Source: Paractinoplanes pyxinae
Lineage (GTDB): Bacteria; Actinomycetota; Actinomycetes; Mycobacteriales; Micromonosporaceae
DNA: 64,000 bases
Assembly: GCF_026626335.1 (NCBI RefSeq)
Contig: NZ_JAPNTZ010000002.1
Span: 1 to 64,000, forward strand
Direction of reading: 5' to 3'
Part shown: piece after piece, positions 49,107 through 57,884 of the stretch
Layout of the letters: every line of letters starts with the position of its first letter
How positions within the stretch are numbered: position 1 is the first letter of the stretch
The notes under the pieces: generated by a model
What the model was told of the DNA's origin: nothing
Databases searched by the model: none
The model's input: the letters and a program-made list of their open reading frames with translations, nothing else
Made by a program: the position numbers and the translations under genes

Positions 49107-49763
49107 TCAGGACGGCCGTTTGGGGTGTGGATCACCGACCCGCTCGGCCAGGCCCGGATAGTCGACGACAAAGCCGTCCTCGTCGATGGCCAGGTCGGCG
49201 CTGAACGTCTCGTTGGCGAAGCGCACCCGGCCCTCGCCCAGCGCGGTGTAGATCTGGTCGGCCTGCACCACCTCGAGGCTGGGCAGCAGCACCCAGGCCA
49301 CATTGAGCCGGTGCGCCACCCCGACGCCGTCGGCCGCGGGCCGGTGCAGGCCGAGACGGCGGACCGGCAGCGTGTTGGTCAGCGGCGAGCCGGTCAGGTC
49401 GACGTCGAACGCGCCGTACAACAGATCCGGATCCTCCAGACCGGGCAGACCCGCGCCGGCGTGCCCCGCGGCCGACAGCACCGCGTCCAGGTTGCCCTGC
49501 TCGGCCGTGGTGGCCCGCCAGGTGCCGGCGGCCAGCTCGAGACGCAGCGTGCGAGCCCAGCCGGCCCCCTCGGTGGCCACGTCGAAGTGGGCGGTCACCC
49601 AGCCGGGATCGGTGCGCAGCTCGTAGCGGCAGGTGTACGGGATGGGATCCACCGCGAGCGCGGTGCCGCGGGCGTAGAGGCCGTTGGTGGCGTCGAGCAG
49701 CGTGTGCTCGGAGCCGGCCGTGTCCTTGCGTTGCCAGAACAGGGAGTGGGGCAGCAGCGACAT
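49107..49763 (-). CDS. Glycolipid-binding-domain protein (PF06475-like)
   Basis: 218 residues; no signal peptide or membrane segment. The overall pattern (MSLLPHSLFWQRKD, then PYTCRYELRTDPGWVTAHFDV, LRLELAAGTW, FDVDLTGSPLTNTLPVRRL, LPSLEVVQADQIY) matches the putative glycolipid-binding family. The function is not established. ATG 49763 is chosen. It sits between the Lrp regulator and the RNA helicase gene. Confidence 0.78.
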   Translation of the reverse strand: MSLLPHSLFWQRKDTAGSEHTLLDATNGLYARGTALAVDPIPYTCRYELRTDPGWVTAHFDVATEGAGWARTLRLELAAGTWRATTAEQGNLDAVLSAAGHAGAGLPGLEDPDLLYGAFDVDLTGSPLTNTLPVRRLGLHRPAADGVGVAHRLNVAWVLLPSLEVVQADQIYTALGEGRVRFANETFSADLAIDEDGFVVDYPGLAERVGDPHPKRPS

Positions 49764-49855
49764 GTCTTCTGTGTACCCGGCCCGCCCGGCCCGGAAAAGC
49801 CGGACGCCCGGCACATCGAGGTGCCGGGCGTCACGGGTGCTGCTTTTAGGGTGAA

Positions 49856-51664
49856 TCAGTAGCTGCGAGCCGGGCGCGGGGTGCCGAAGCGGCCCGCGGG
49901 GCCCTCACGGCGGTCGTTGCGCTGGTTGCTGTCGCGCCGGAAGTTGCCGGTCCGCTCGCCGTTGCGGGCGTAGCCGCGCTCGGTGCGCTCGCCGCCGAAA
50001 CCGCCACGGTCGCGGCCGCGCTCGTAACCGCCGCGCTCGCCGCCGCCGAAGCCGCCGCGCTCGGGCCGGTCGCCGTACGACCGTTGCGGACGGTCACCAC
50101 GGGGGCGGTCGCCGAACGAGCCGCGCTCGCCGGCCGGCCGGTCGCCGTAGGAACGTTGCGGACGGTCACTGCCGGGACGGTCGTCGTAGGACCGCTGCGG
50201 ACGGTCACCGTACGACCGCTCCGGACGGTCACCACGCGGCCGCTCGCCGTACGAGCCGCGGGACCGGTCGCCGAAGCGGCCACGCGGACGGTCGCCACGC
50301 TCGCGGCGGGGCTCCGGCTCGTCGACCACGGGCACGCCGCTCGGCTCGCGGGCGCCGGTGATGGCGATCAGCTTCTCGTCGCCCTGGCGCACGCGGGTCT
50401 CGTCCGGCGAGACACCGGCCTTCGACATCATGGCCTGGGTGCTGCGGCGCTGCTTCGGCAGAACCAGCGTGACGACAGCGCCGGACTCGCCGGCCCGGGC
50501 GGTACGACCCGCGCGGTGCAGGTAGTCCTTGGGGTCCTTCGGCGGGTCGACGTGCATGACCAGCGAGATGCCGTCGACGTGAATGCCGCGGGCAGCGACG
50601 TCGGTGGCAACGAGGACGCTGGTGCGGCCCTCCTTGAACTCGGCGAGCGTACGGGTGCGGACCCGCTGGGTCTTGCCGCCGTGCAGCCCACCGGCCCGGA
50701 CGCCGACCTGCCGCAGCTGCTCGACCAGCCGGTCGACGCCCATCTGGGTGCGGGCGAAGACGATGGTCTTGCCCTCCCGGTTGGCGATCGACGCCGCGAT
50801 CGGGAACTTGTCGTGCGGCGGGATCAGCAGCAGGTGGTGGTCCATGGTGGACACGCTGGCCTCGGCCGGGGCCGTGGAGTGCGTGACCGGGTCGTGCATG
50901 AACCGCTTGACCAGCGCGTCGACGTCACCGTCGAGAGTGGCCGAGAACAGCAGCCGCTGCGCGTTCTCGGGCGTCTTGGCCAGCAGCTCGGTGACCTCGG
51001 GCAGGAAGCCCATGTCGGCCATCTGGTCGGCCTCGTCGAGAACGGTGATCTCGATGTCGTCGAGCTTGCAGGCGCCCCGCTCGATCAGGTCGCCCAGGCG
51101 GCCCGGGGTGGCCACCATGACCTCGACGCCGCGACGGAGCGCGTCCATCTGACGGTCGTAGGGCACGCCGCCGACGGCGGTCTTCAGGAAGACGCCGACC
51201 GAGCGGCCCAGCGGCATCAGCGCGTCGGCGACCTGCATCGCCAGCTCACGCGTCGGCACCAGGATCAGGGCCTTGGGGTGGTGCGGGCGCGCCTTGCCGC
51301 CCTGGGCCACGCGGGCCAGCAGGGGCAGGCCGAACGCCAGGGTCTTGCCGGAGCCGGTCTGGCCGCGGCCCAGGACGTCCCGGCCGGCCAGTGCGTCGGG
51401 CATCGTCGCGGCCTGGATCTCGAACGGGGTGGTGATGCCCTCACGGTTGAGGACGCGCACCAGCTCGGCCGGCAGGCCCAGCTCGGCGAAGGTCGGGACG
51501 GGCGCCTCGGCGGGGGCCTCGACGGCCTCGTCGGCCGTGACGGAGGTCTCGTCGGCCGGGGCCTCGATGACGACGGTTTCGGTGGTCTCGACGGCCGGCT
51601 GCTCGTCGGTGGAACGGGTTTCGAAGACGGACGGGAACGTGCTGGGATCAGCGAAAGTGGTCAA
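49856..51664 (-). CDS. DEAD-box RNA helicase with RGG-type tail
   Basis: About 602 residues. An acidic leader (35-80), then the helicase core: Q motif (TPFEIQAATMPDAL), GRGQTGSGKT (motif I), PTRELA, DEADQM (II), SATLDG (III), HRAGRTARAGE (VI). The C-terminal about 160 residues are Arg/Gly/Asp/Ser-rich with SYGDRP units, probably binding RNA and condensing. It unwinds RNA in the cytosol, often under cold or stress. Start TTG 51664 has AGAGAGG at proper spacing; ATG 51688 is an alternative. Confidence 0.92.
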   Translation of the reverse strand: MTTFADPSTFPSVFETRSTDEQPAVETTETVVIEAPADETSVTADEAVEAPAEAPVPTFAELGLPAELVRVLNREGITTPFEIQAATMPDALAGRDVLGRGQTGSGKTLAFGLPLLARVAQGGKARPHHPKALILVPTRELAMQVADALMPLGRSVGVFLKTAVGGVPYDRQMDALRRGVEVMVATPGRLGDLIERGACKLDDIEITVLDEADQMADMGFLPEVTELLAKTPENAQRLLFSATLDGDVDALVKRFMHDPVTHSTAPAEASVSTMDHHLLLIPPHDKFPIAASIANREGKTIVFARTQMGVDRLVEQLRQVGVRAGGLHGGKTQRVRTRTLAEFKEGRTSVLVATDVAARGIHVDGISLVMHVDPPKDPKDYLHRAGRTARAGESGAVVTLVLPKQRRSTQAMMSKAGVSPDETRVRQGDEKLIAITGAREPSGVPVVDEPEPRRERGDRPRGRFGDRSRGSYGERPRGDRPERSYGDRPQRSYDDRPGSDRPQRSYGDRPAGERGSFGDRPRGDRPQRSYGDRPERGGFGGGERGGYERGRDRGGFGGERTERGYARNGERTGNFRRDSNQRNDRREGPAGRFGTPRPARSY

Positions 51665-51968
51665 GAGAACCTCTCTACGGGGGCGCATGCTCGCAAGTGG
51701 CCCGCCGCGGCTACAGAAGCCGACCGCTGAAATGCCCGCAAGAACGCCCGTGGCGCGCCCGCTAGGCACGCCGCTGGAATAACTGTCATAAGTGTACGGC
51801 TCAACGTTTGACGCGCCGACCGCATTCCGCGCTGGTAGTGGGCAGGCTCACCCCTGACCTGGCACACGCGGACCGCACGGAACCGAGCCCAGCGCACAAA
51901 CCAAGCAAGCTTAGGTCGCGCTCGGCGTCACGCCAAATCCTCCGACCGGCCCGCCGGGCCGTGCCGGG
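51665..51968. other. Gap holding the helicase leader and a candidate promoter
   Basis: 304 bases without a credible gene. The minus strand reads TTGAGC, 16 bases, TTATTC (about 51804-51777), a possible promoter giving a leader of about 105 bases to the helicase, which is long. The remainder (51810-51968) shows no repeats; it lies upstream of that promoter and downstream of the proline-rich gene's stop. Confidence 0.4.
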
Positions 51969-54173
51969 TCAGGAGAAGACGCCGCCAAGCCAGTCGCTGA
52001 ACGAGCTGCCGGCGGTCAGCAGGAACACCACGCTGACGGTCACCAGCAGGCCCAACACCACCAGCATGGCCACCGCGACCTTGAGGTTGCCGCGCCGCCG
52101 GTCGATGACCTCGTCGCGCCAGCCCTGGGCCAGGATGTGTCCGGTCAACGACCCGGAATTCTCCACCGGGTTGGTAGATACGGGCATCGTCGCGTCGATC
52201 GTCTCGTAGCCGCCGGTGCCGTAGACGGTGCCCGGCATCGGCCGCTGCGGCGGAACGGCGATCGTGGGCTCCGGGTCGAAACCGGGCGGATAGGCCGGGA
52301 CGTCGCTCACCCGGGTGGCCGCTTCGGTCGGCACGACCTGGGTCGGCTCGGCGGGCGCGCCCGGAGAGCCGAACGGCTGAGGCGATTTCGCACCGAACGG
52401 CGCCGGGCTCCCGTGCGGGTCGGCGACCCCGAACGGGGTGGTGGCGGGTGAGGGGCGTCCTGAGGTGGCTGGCGGCACGGTGTAGGAGGGTAGTCCGGTC
52501 CCGCCAGTCGCAATCATCGGCGGCGGCGGAACGATCGGCGGCACCGGACCGGGCACCGGGCTGGGCCCGGGCGGCGGCGGCACAGGACTAGGGCCGGGCC
52601 CCGGCGGAACCGGGAACGGATCGGGCCCAGGCGGGACGGGCGACGGCCCAGGCCCGGGCGGCACAGGCGACGGCCCGGGCCCCGGCGGAACCGGTCCGGG
52701 CGGCGTCGGGCTGGGCGACGGGCCGGGTCCGGGCGGCGTCGGGCTGGGCGACGGGTTCGGAGTCGGGCTGGGGAACGGGCCCGGGGTCGGCGCCGGGAAC
52801 GGGCTCGGGGTGGGCTCGATCGGATCCGGTCCCGGGGTCGGCGGCGCCGGCCGACCGGGCTCGGGGCGCGACGGAGGCGGTGTGGGCACCGGGGCCGGAC
52901 GCTCGGGCTCGGGCTCGGACGGCTCAGGCTTCGGCTCGGCCGGGTCGGGCCGCGGCTCCGACGGGTCGGCCGGCTCGGGTGTCGGCTCGGGCCGCGGTTC
53001 GGCGGGCCCGGGCTTCGGCTCGGACGGCTCGGGCTTCGGCTCCGTGGGTTCCGGCCGGGGTTCGCTGGGCTCGCTCGCCTTGGGCGGCGCAACCTTCGCC
53101 CGAGCCACCACGGACCGGCTTCCCTGCCCAGCATCCGGCGGCGCGGAGGCCTGGCCGGCAGCCGGCGTGAAGGCCGAGAAAGCAGGCGACGCGGAAGTGG
53201 GCGCAGCAGCCGGGGTCGAGGTCGACGCGGAAGTGGGCGCAGCAGCCGGGGTCGAGGTCGACGCGGCAGGTGGCGCGGATGTCGGCGCGGGGGCTGAGGC
53301 GGCCGGTGACGTGAAGGAAGGCGGCGCGGAAGACGAGGAGGCAGGCGGTGCGGAGGCTCGCCCGGCGGACGACGTGGGGGCCGGAGGCGTGGAGGTCGGG
53401 GCGGCGGGCGGCGCCGACGTCGGGGCCGGGGGCGCGGACGCCACGATGGGGGCGGACGGGGCCGCGGAGACGGGGGCCGAGGCGGAGACGGTGGGAGTCA
53501 CGACCTTGGCGCCGGCCGGGCCGGTGGCGGGCGGAGTGGCCTGGCTGCTGCCGTAGAGCTTGGCTTCGCCGGTGGTCCAGCCGGTGGCGCGGACAGCGTC
53601 GGCCGAGTCGCGGTTGATCGCGCCGGGGACGCTGGCGCGGGCGGCGCCGGAGCCGAGCGTCGTCGGCAGGCGGCGGCTGGAACCGTCGACTCGCTCGGGT
53701 GTGCGCTCGGCATCGGCCGGGCTGACCGGTCGCGCTGATCCGACAGCTCGTCTGTTCAGGCCGGCTCGGTCTTCCGCGCCGGCTCGGTCGGCGCTGGCGG
53801 CTTGGCTGCCCGTGCCTGCTCGGTTGGCAGTGGCGGCTTGGCTGTCGGTACCTGCTCGGTCGTCCGCGGCGGCTTGGCTGTCGCCGTTTAGGCCGCTGTC
53901 ACGAGCGGCGTCGTGCGCGGGCGGCTCCGCATCGAAGGCGGAGGCGGCGGACGCGGAAGTCGCGGACGTGGAGGGGGCGGGCGCTGCGGAGACCTGGGCG
54001 GTGGCGCGGACTGAGCCGGTGCCGGCGCGGTCACCGGGCTGCTTGGCGGCCCACAGGGCGCCGGGTGCGGGCGGCGGCGGCGGGGCGTACTCGTCCTGGT
54101 CACCGACCACCGGCGTCCCCGTAGCGGGCGGCTTGGTGCCGTCGCTGTCCGGTTTCGCCTGCCGCTCGTCCAT
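51969..54173 (-). CDS. Proline-rich tail-anchored membrane protein
   Basis: About 734 residues. The bulk is low-complexity: Ala/Pro/Ser/Thr-rich for 300 residues, then Pro/Glu/Lys repeats (EPSEPKPE, PEPTEP), then Pro/Gly (PPGPGPSPVP) repeats to about 560. A C-terminal globular part (PAYPPGFDPEPTIAVP) leads to one transmembrane segment (VAMLVVLGLLVTVSVVFLL) near the end with a short outside tail. Most of the protein thus faces the cytosol. The start ATG 54173 follows GGGAGG. No enzymatic motif; a wall-associated or scaffold role is inference. Confidence 0.72.
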   Translation of the reverse strand: MDERQAKPDSDGTKPPATGTPVVGDQDEYAPPPPPAPGALWAAKQPGDRAGTGSVRATAQVSAAPAPSTSATSASAASAFDAEPPAHDAARDSGLNGDSQAAADDRAGTDSQAATANRAGTGSQAASADRAGAEDRAGLNRRAVGSARPVSPADAERTPERVDGSSRRLPTTLGSGAARASVPGAINRDSADAVRATGWTTGEAKLYGSSQATPPATGPAGAKVVTPTVSASAPVSAAPSAPIVASAPPAPTSAPPAAPTSTPPAPTSSAGRASAPPASSSSAPPSFTSPAASAPAPTSAPPAASTSTPAAAPTSASTSTPAAAPTSASPAFSAFTPAAGQASAPPDAGQGSRSVVARAKVAPPKASEPSEPRPEPTEPKPEPSEPKPGPAEPRPEPTPEPADPSEPRPDPAEPKPEPSEPEPERPAPVPTPPPSRPEPGRPAPPTPGPDPIEPTPSPFPAPTPGPFPSPTPNPSPSPTPPGPGPSPSPTPPGPVPPGPGPSPVPPGPGPSPVPPGPDPFPVPPGPGPSPVPPPPGPSPVPGPVPPIVPPPPMIATGGTGLPSYTVPPATSGRPSPATTPFGVADPHGSPAPFGAKSPQPFGSPGAPAEPTQVVPTEAATRVSDVPAYPPGFDPEPTIAVPPQRPMPGTVYGTGGYETIDATMPVSTNPVENSGSLTGHILAQGWRDEVIDRRRGNLKVAVAMLVVLGLLVTVSVVFLLTAGSSFSDWLGGVFS

Positions 54174-54382
54174 GGAACCTCCCGACCGCCGCGCGCCGAC
54201 GGATTCGGTCGTCGGGCGCTGCACATAACCGTGCCATATCAGTGCGCGTCAGCACACCCGGCATCAACCGGACCATGCCCCCGGCCGGGCACTGACCACC
54301 GGAAAGACGAAATTGCCGCACCTCGTGGCCCAGTGCGTCATACCCACCGAGACCGAAGCGGACACCCCGGCCGCCGCGGGCC
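54174..54382. other. Intergenic region between the proline-rich and NlpC genes
   Basis: No coding potential or clear regulatory motif. The upstream gene on the minus strand (NlpC/P60) ends at 54383, so any promoter for the proline-rich gene lies here. Confidence 0.35.
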
Positions 54383-56161
54383 TCAGGAGCCCGAAGAGGA
54401 CGCCGAGGCCGAACCCTTGGCCGACTCGGTGGCGTTGGCCGAACTGGTGGTGCCGCTCGGGGTCGAGGCCGAGCGGGACTGGCTGCTGCTGGAGCTGGCG
54501 TTGCCACCCGACGGGCTGTTACCGCCGGACGGGCTGTTGCCGGACGAGTTGCCACCCGACGGGCTGTTGGAGCCGCCGCCCGAGCTGGAGCCGCCCGTGG
54601 CCGGCGCCGTGGTCGCCGGCGGGTTCGTCTTGGGCGGGTCGGTCGTCGGCTCGGGGGCCTTCGTCGTCGCCGGCGGGGTGGTGACCGGCGGCGTCGTGAC
54701 GGGCGGCGTGGTCACTGGTGGCGTCGTGACCGGCGGGGTCGTCACTGGCGGCGTCGTGACGGGCGGCGTGGTCACCGGAGGGGTGGTGACCGGCGGCGTC
54801 GTGACCGGTGGCGTCGTGCCCGGCTGGGTGGTGACCGGCGGCTTGGTGGTGCCCGGCGGGGTGGTGCCGGGCGGCCGGGTGGTGCCGGGCGGGGTCGTCG
54901 GCCTCGGATTGTCCGGCGTCGTCGGCGGCTCGGGATCGGGGGCGCCCAGCTCGGGGCCGGGCACGATGCCCTCGATCGAGCCGAACACGCGAGTGGCTTG
55001 GAACAGGCGCGACCAGCGGACGGGGGTGAGGCGCACGTTGAGGCCGGTGCGCGGCGCCTCGACCATCATGCCGTTGCCGGCGTACATGGCGACGTGGTGG
55101 ATGCCGCGCCAGCTGTTGGTGTAGCTGAAGAACAACAGGTCGCCCGGGAGCAGGGAGTAGCGGGACACGACGCGGTTGCGCGTCTGCCAGTACTGGTCGC
55201 GCGAGACGCGGTTGAGCTGGAAGCCGACCGACCGGTAGGCCGCCCACATGAGACCGGAGCAGTCGTACTCGTCCGGGCCCTCTTCGGACCACACGTACGG
55301 GTCACCCCGCTGGGCCAGCGCGAACTCGAGCGCCTTCATGGCCCGGGCGTCAGCGCCGCGACCGGCCTCGGGACCGGCCAGATAGTTGGTGCCGAGCGCG
55401 CTGTCGACGCCGGCCTGGCTCGCCTCGGCCGCGGTCAGCACGTCCGAGTTGGCCAGCTCGAGGGCCTGCTGGGCCGCCTGCTTCTTGGACAGCTGGGACT
55501 GCAGGGACTTGTAGGTGGCGGCGAAGCCGGTGTGGCGCTCGTTGCTGAGCGCCTGCTCGTCCAGCGCGAGCTGGGCGGTGACCTGGGCCAGCTCGATCTG
55601 GCGGGCGATGGCCTGGGCGGTGCCCTGGCCGCGCTGCAGGCGGGCCAGCTCGTCGAGGCTGCCGGCGTTGCCGAGCGCGCCCGGCGGCAGGGCGGCGGCG
55701 TCGATCACGGCCTGGGCGGCCGCGTCGGCCGCGGCGGCCTGCGCCTGCTGCAGGTTGGCCGACGCCTGCTCGTACTTCAGGCGGGCCGCCTCGGCCTGGG
55801 CCTGGGCCAAATCACGGTCCTGCTCGGCCTGGATGAGCTTGTCGCCCATGGTGGCGATGTCGTTGCGGCCCTTTTCGATCTGCTGCAGCACCGGGTTGGT
55901 GGCGGCGCCGGGCAGCGAGGTGACGGTGGCGGTGGGCGCCTTCTGACCGGGGAGGGCCAGGGTGCCGAGCGCCATCGGGCGGGAGCCGACATCGGGCACG
56001 GCCAGGTTGAACGTGTCGCCCGGGGCGGTGGCCGGGTCGGCCAGGGCCGGAACGGGCTGGAACAGGGCAGCGATGGTGGCGGCAACGGCGGAAAACACAA
56101 CGGGGCGCCACCATGGGCGTGCGTTGCGTGATCGCCGAACCCCAACTCGTGCTGTCGCCAT
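54383..56161 (-). CDS. Secreted NlpC/P60 cell-wall hydrolase with Thr-Pro repeat tail
   Basis: 592 residues. A signal peptide (about 20-41, ending ALADPA), a coiled-coil region (about 90-260), an NlpC/P60 domain with Cys301 (DEYDCSGLMW) and His in IHHVAMYAG, and then a Thr/Pro region of TTPPV units and a Gly/Ser/Asn-rich tail. Such enzymes cut peptidoglycan stem peptides. The coiled coil resembles RipA-type hydrolases controlled by this region. ATG 56161 follows GGGAGCAC. Confidence 0.9.
   Translation of the reverse strand: MATARVGVRRSRNARPWWRPVVFSAVAATIAALFQPVPALADPATAPGDTFNLAVPDVGSRPMALGTLALPGQKAPTATVTSLPGAATNPVLQQIEKGRNDIATMGDKLIQAEQDRDLAQAQAEAARLKYEQASANLQQAQAAAADAAAQAVIDAAALPPGALGNAGSLDELARLQRGQGTAQAIARQIELAQVTAQLALDEQALSNERHTGFAATYKSLQSQLSKKQAAQQALELANSDVLTAAEASQAGVDSALGTNYLAGPEAGRGADARAMKALEFALAQRGDPYVWSEEGPDEYDCSGLMWAAYRSVGFQLNRVSRDQYWQTRNRVVSRYSLLPGDLLFFSYTNSWRGIHHVAMYAGNGMMVEAPRTGLNVRLTPVRWSRLFQATRVFGSIEGIVPGPELGAPDPEPPTTPDNPRPTTPPGTTRPPGTTPPGTTKPPVTTQPGTTPPVTTPPVTTPPVTTPPVTTPPVTTPPVTTPPVTTPPVTTPPVTTPPATTKAPEPTTDPPKTNPPATTAPATGGSSSGGGSNSPSGGNSSGNSPSGGNSPSGGNASSSSSQSRSASTPSGTTSSANATESAKGSASASSSGS
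54671..54840 (-). repeat. 15-base minisatellite encoding Thr-Pro units
   Basis: About nine near-identical 15-base units encode TPPVT within the NlpC/P60 gene's linker (on the plus strand they read GGCGTCGTGAC-type). Copies differ mostly at third codon positions, so the repeat is maintained at the protein level rather than being a pure DNA duplication. Confidence 0.85.
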
Positions 56162-56374
56162 GTGCTCCCCGTCCCGTCGCGACGCTGGGCGCCGCGTGCC
56201 GTCCCCCTAAAGACTTACCTCAAAGCTCGCATGCCTGTCGATTGATCGCAGGTGAAAGAAGTCTGGGAATCCGACGAACGGCAGCGTGCGCGAGCCGAGC
56301 GGACACCGCTGCCGGGAGAGTTGTCGGAGGGCGCACGTACTCTCGACGGCAGTTGTCGAGAGGGGCGCACAAAG
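56162..56374. other. Divergent intergenic region, NlpC and MqnE-like genes
   Basis: 213 bases. Promoters for both genes are expected. No clear operator was found. The frame extending upstream of ATG 56375 lacks homology to MqnE. Confidence 0.35.
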
Positions 56375-57004
56375 ATGGATGCCGGACTGAAGCGCGAGCT
56401 CGAGGCCAAGGTGTACGCCGGCGACCGGCTGACCCGGGCCGAGGGCGAGGCGTTGTACGCGAGCGACGACCTGGCGTGGCTCGGCCGGCTGGCCCACCAT
56501 CGGCGCACCGAACTGAACGGCGACCGGGTTACCTTCTTCGCCGGCCCCCAGTCCGAAGCGGCTTCGATGATCTACGGCGATCGCGAGAGCCCGGCCGACC
56601 GGGTCGATCAGGTGCTGCGGCTGCGCGACCAGCAGGACGGGAACGGCGCTGTGCCGGCTCTGGTCCTGGTGCGTCACCAGCCCGCCGGCGACGGCACCGC
56701 GGCCGCGCCGACCGAGACGCTGAAGACGTTCGCCGTTTCCCGCCTCCTGCTCGACAATGTCCGGCACGTGACGTGCTCGTGGGCCAGCCACAGCCTGCCG
56801 GTCGCCCAGCTCACGCTGAACTTCGGCGCCGACGATCTGGCCGGCCCGGCCGAGGCGGCCGAGACCGACGACCTGCTCACCCTCATCTGGGACGCGGGCT
56901 TCCGGCCGGTCGAGCGCACCGCCGATCACGAGGTCGTGCGCGAGCACGAGCCGGCGCCCTCGCTGGCCGGCCGGCGCAGCGAGCCGCAGCAGGTCTGGGC
57001 CTGA
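56375..57004 (+). CDS. MqnE-like protein lacking the radical-SAM core
   Basis: 209 residues. Start MDAGLKRELEAKVYAGDRLT and ESDDLAWLG-like ASDDLAWLGRLAHHRR match the N-terminus of aminofutalosine synthase MqnE, and later parts match its C-terminus: IYGDRESPADRVDQVLRLRD, ETLKTFAVSRLLLDNV, DLLTLIWDAGFRPVER. The middle, about 180 residues with the CxxxCxxC iron-sulfur cluster, is missing, as is a later segment. No Cys cluster is seen, so the protein cannot do radical-SAM chemistry. The frame is open and in place where Streptomyces has mqnE, so it may be a decayed or repurposed copy. ATG 56375 follows GAGGGG. Confidence 0.78.
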   Translation: MDAGLKRELEAKVYAGDRLTRAEGEALYASDDLAWLGRLAHHRRTELNGDRVTFFAGPQSEAASMIYGDRESPADRVDQVLRLRDQQDGNGAVPALVLVRHQPAGDGTAAAPTETLKTFAVSRLLLDNVRHVTCSWASHSLPVAQLTLNFGADDLAGPAEAAETDDLLTLIWDAGFRPVERTADHEVVREHEPAPSLAGRRSEPQQVWA

Positions 57005-57030
57005 GCCCGGCGCGTACCCTGCGAGGTGTC

Positions 57031-57459
57031 ATGACCGAGACGAAGAGCGCGCGCCGCCCGCGCCGTGACCCCAGTGGACGCCTGGCCACCATCGGTGACC
57101 TTGTCGGCACCGCGCTGGCCGGGCTGGTGACCGGCGCTGTCCTGCTGCTGATCCTCGAGGCGATCCTGTCGCTGACCCACGTCTCGGAATTCGGCGCCAC
57201 CAGCGGCTGGCTGGCCATCATCCTGCCGGTGTGGCTGTTCGTCGAAGAGTTCCGGGCCGAGGGCTACGGCGCCTCGCGCGTGGTGGTCGCGCTGCTGGGC
57301 GTCGGCTTCGCGGTGGCCGCGGGCATGACTCTGGCCGGGTTCGCCGCCACGTGGTTCCCGACGCTGGTCAGCGGCCTGGCCGGCGCGGCCGGCTTCACTG
57401 TGGTCTATTGCCTGATCTGGTTCTACGGCCTGCGGTGGCTCAGCCACCGGGTGGGCTGA
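57031..57459 (+). CDS. Small membrane protein of unknown function
   Basis: 142 residues. A basic cytosolic start (KSARRPRRDPSGR), then four hydrophobic segments (about 22-46, 55-70, 85-110, 112-135). It follows the MqnE-like gene by 26 bases and precedes a DUF4229 gene by 12. This pairing is conserved next to mqnE in actinomycetes, from memory. Function unknown. Confidence 0.7.
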   Translation: MTETKSARRPRRDPSGRLATIGDLVGTALAGLVTGAVLLLILEAILSLTHVSEFGATSGWLAIILPVWLFVEEFRAEGYGASRVVVALLGVGFAVAAGMTLAGFAATWFPTLVSGLAGAAGFTVVYCLIWFYGLRWLSHRVG

Positions 57460-57471
57460 CGAGAGGGAGAC

Positions 57472-57873
57472 ATGAGCCCCGCCATCAAATACACGCTCGG
57501 CCGGATCGGCCTGTTCGTGGTGGTTCTCGCCCTGCTCTCGCCGCTCCCGCTCAACATCCTGGTCACCGGCATGATCGCGATCGTGGTGTCCGCCGTCGCG
57601 TCGTTCTTCCTGCTGGCCAAGTGGCGCAACCAGATGAACGAGCAACTGGCCGGGGCGGCCGGCCGCCGCTCGGCCGAGAAGCAGCGCCTGCGGGCCGCGC
57701 TGGCCGGCGACGAAGAGGCCGCCGCCGCGGGCGACCGCGCCGCCGAGGCGAGCGACCGTGCCGCCGAGGCGAGCGACCGCGCCGCCGAGACGGGCGACCG
57801 CGTGGCCGAGACGGGCGACCGTGCCGCCGAGGCCGGCCGCCCGGCCGGAAAGACCTCCGAACCGCCCCGTTGA
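57472..57873 (+). CDS. DUF4229 membrane protein with heptad tail
   Basis: 133 residues. Two transmembrane segments (about 10-30, 33-48) precede a cytosolic tail with five near-identical heptads DRAAEAS/DRAAETG/DRVAETG (about 85-122), forming a long helix. DUF4229 is a family of small actinobacterial membrane proteins. It lies directly before the cobalamin riboswitch, with no sign of a shared promoter. Function unknown. Confidence 0.8.
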   Translation: MSPAIKYTLGRIGLFVVVLALLSPLPLNILVTGMIAIVVSAVASFFLLAKWRNQMNEQLAGAAGRRSAEKQRLRAALAGDEEAAAAGDRAAEASDRAAEASDRAAETGDRVAETGDRAAEAGRPAGKTSEPPR

Positions 57874-57884
57874 TCACTGTTCGG

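Noticed and set aside
54671..54900. Regular GGC-rich repeats that could resemble CRISPR
   Set aside because: There are no unique spacers; the units are 15 bases and coding (TPPVT) in the NlpC/P60 gene.
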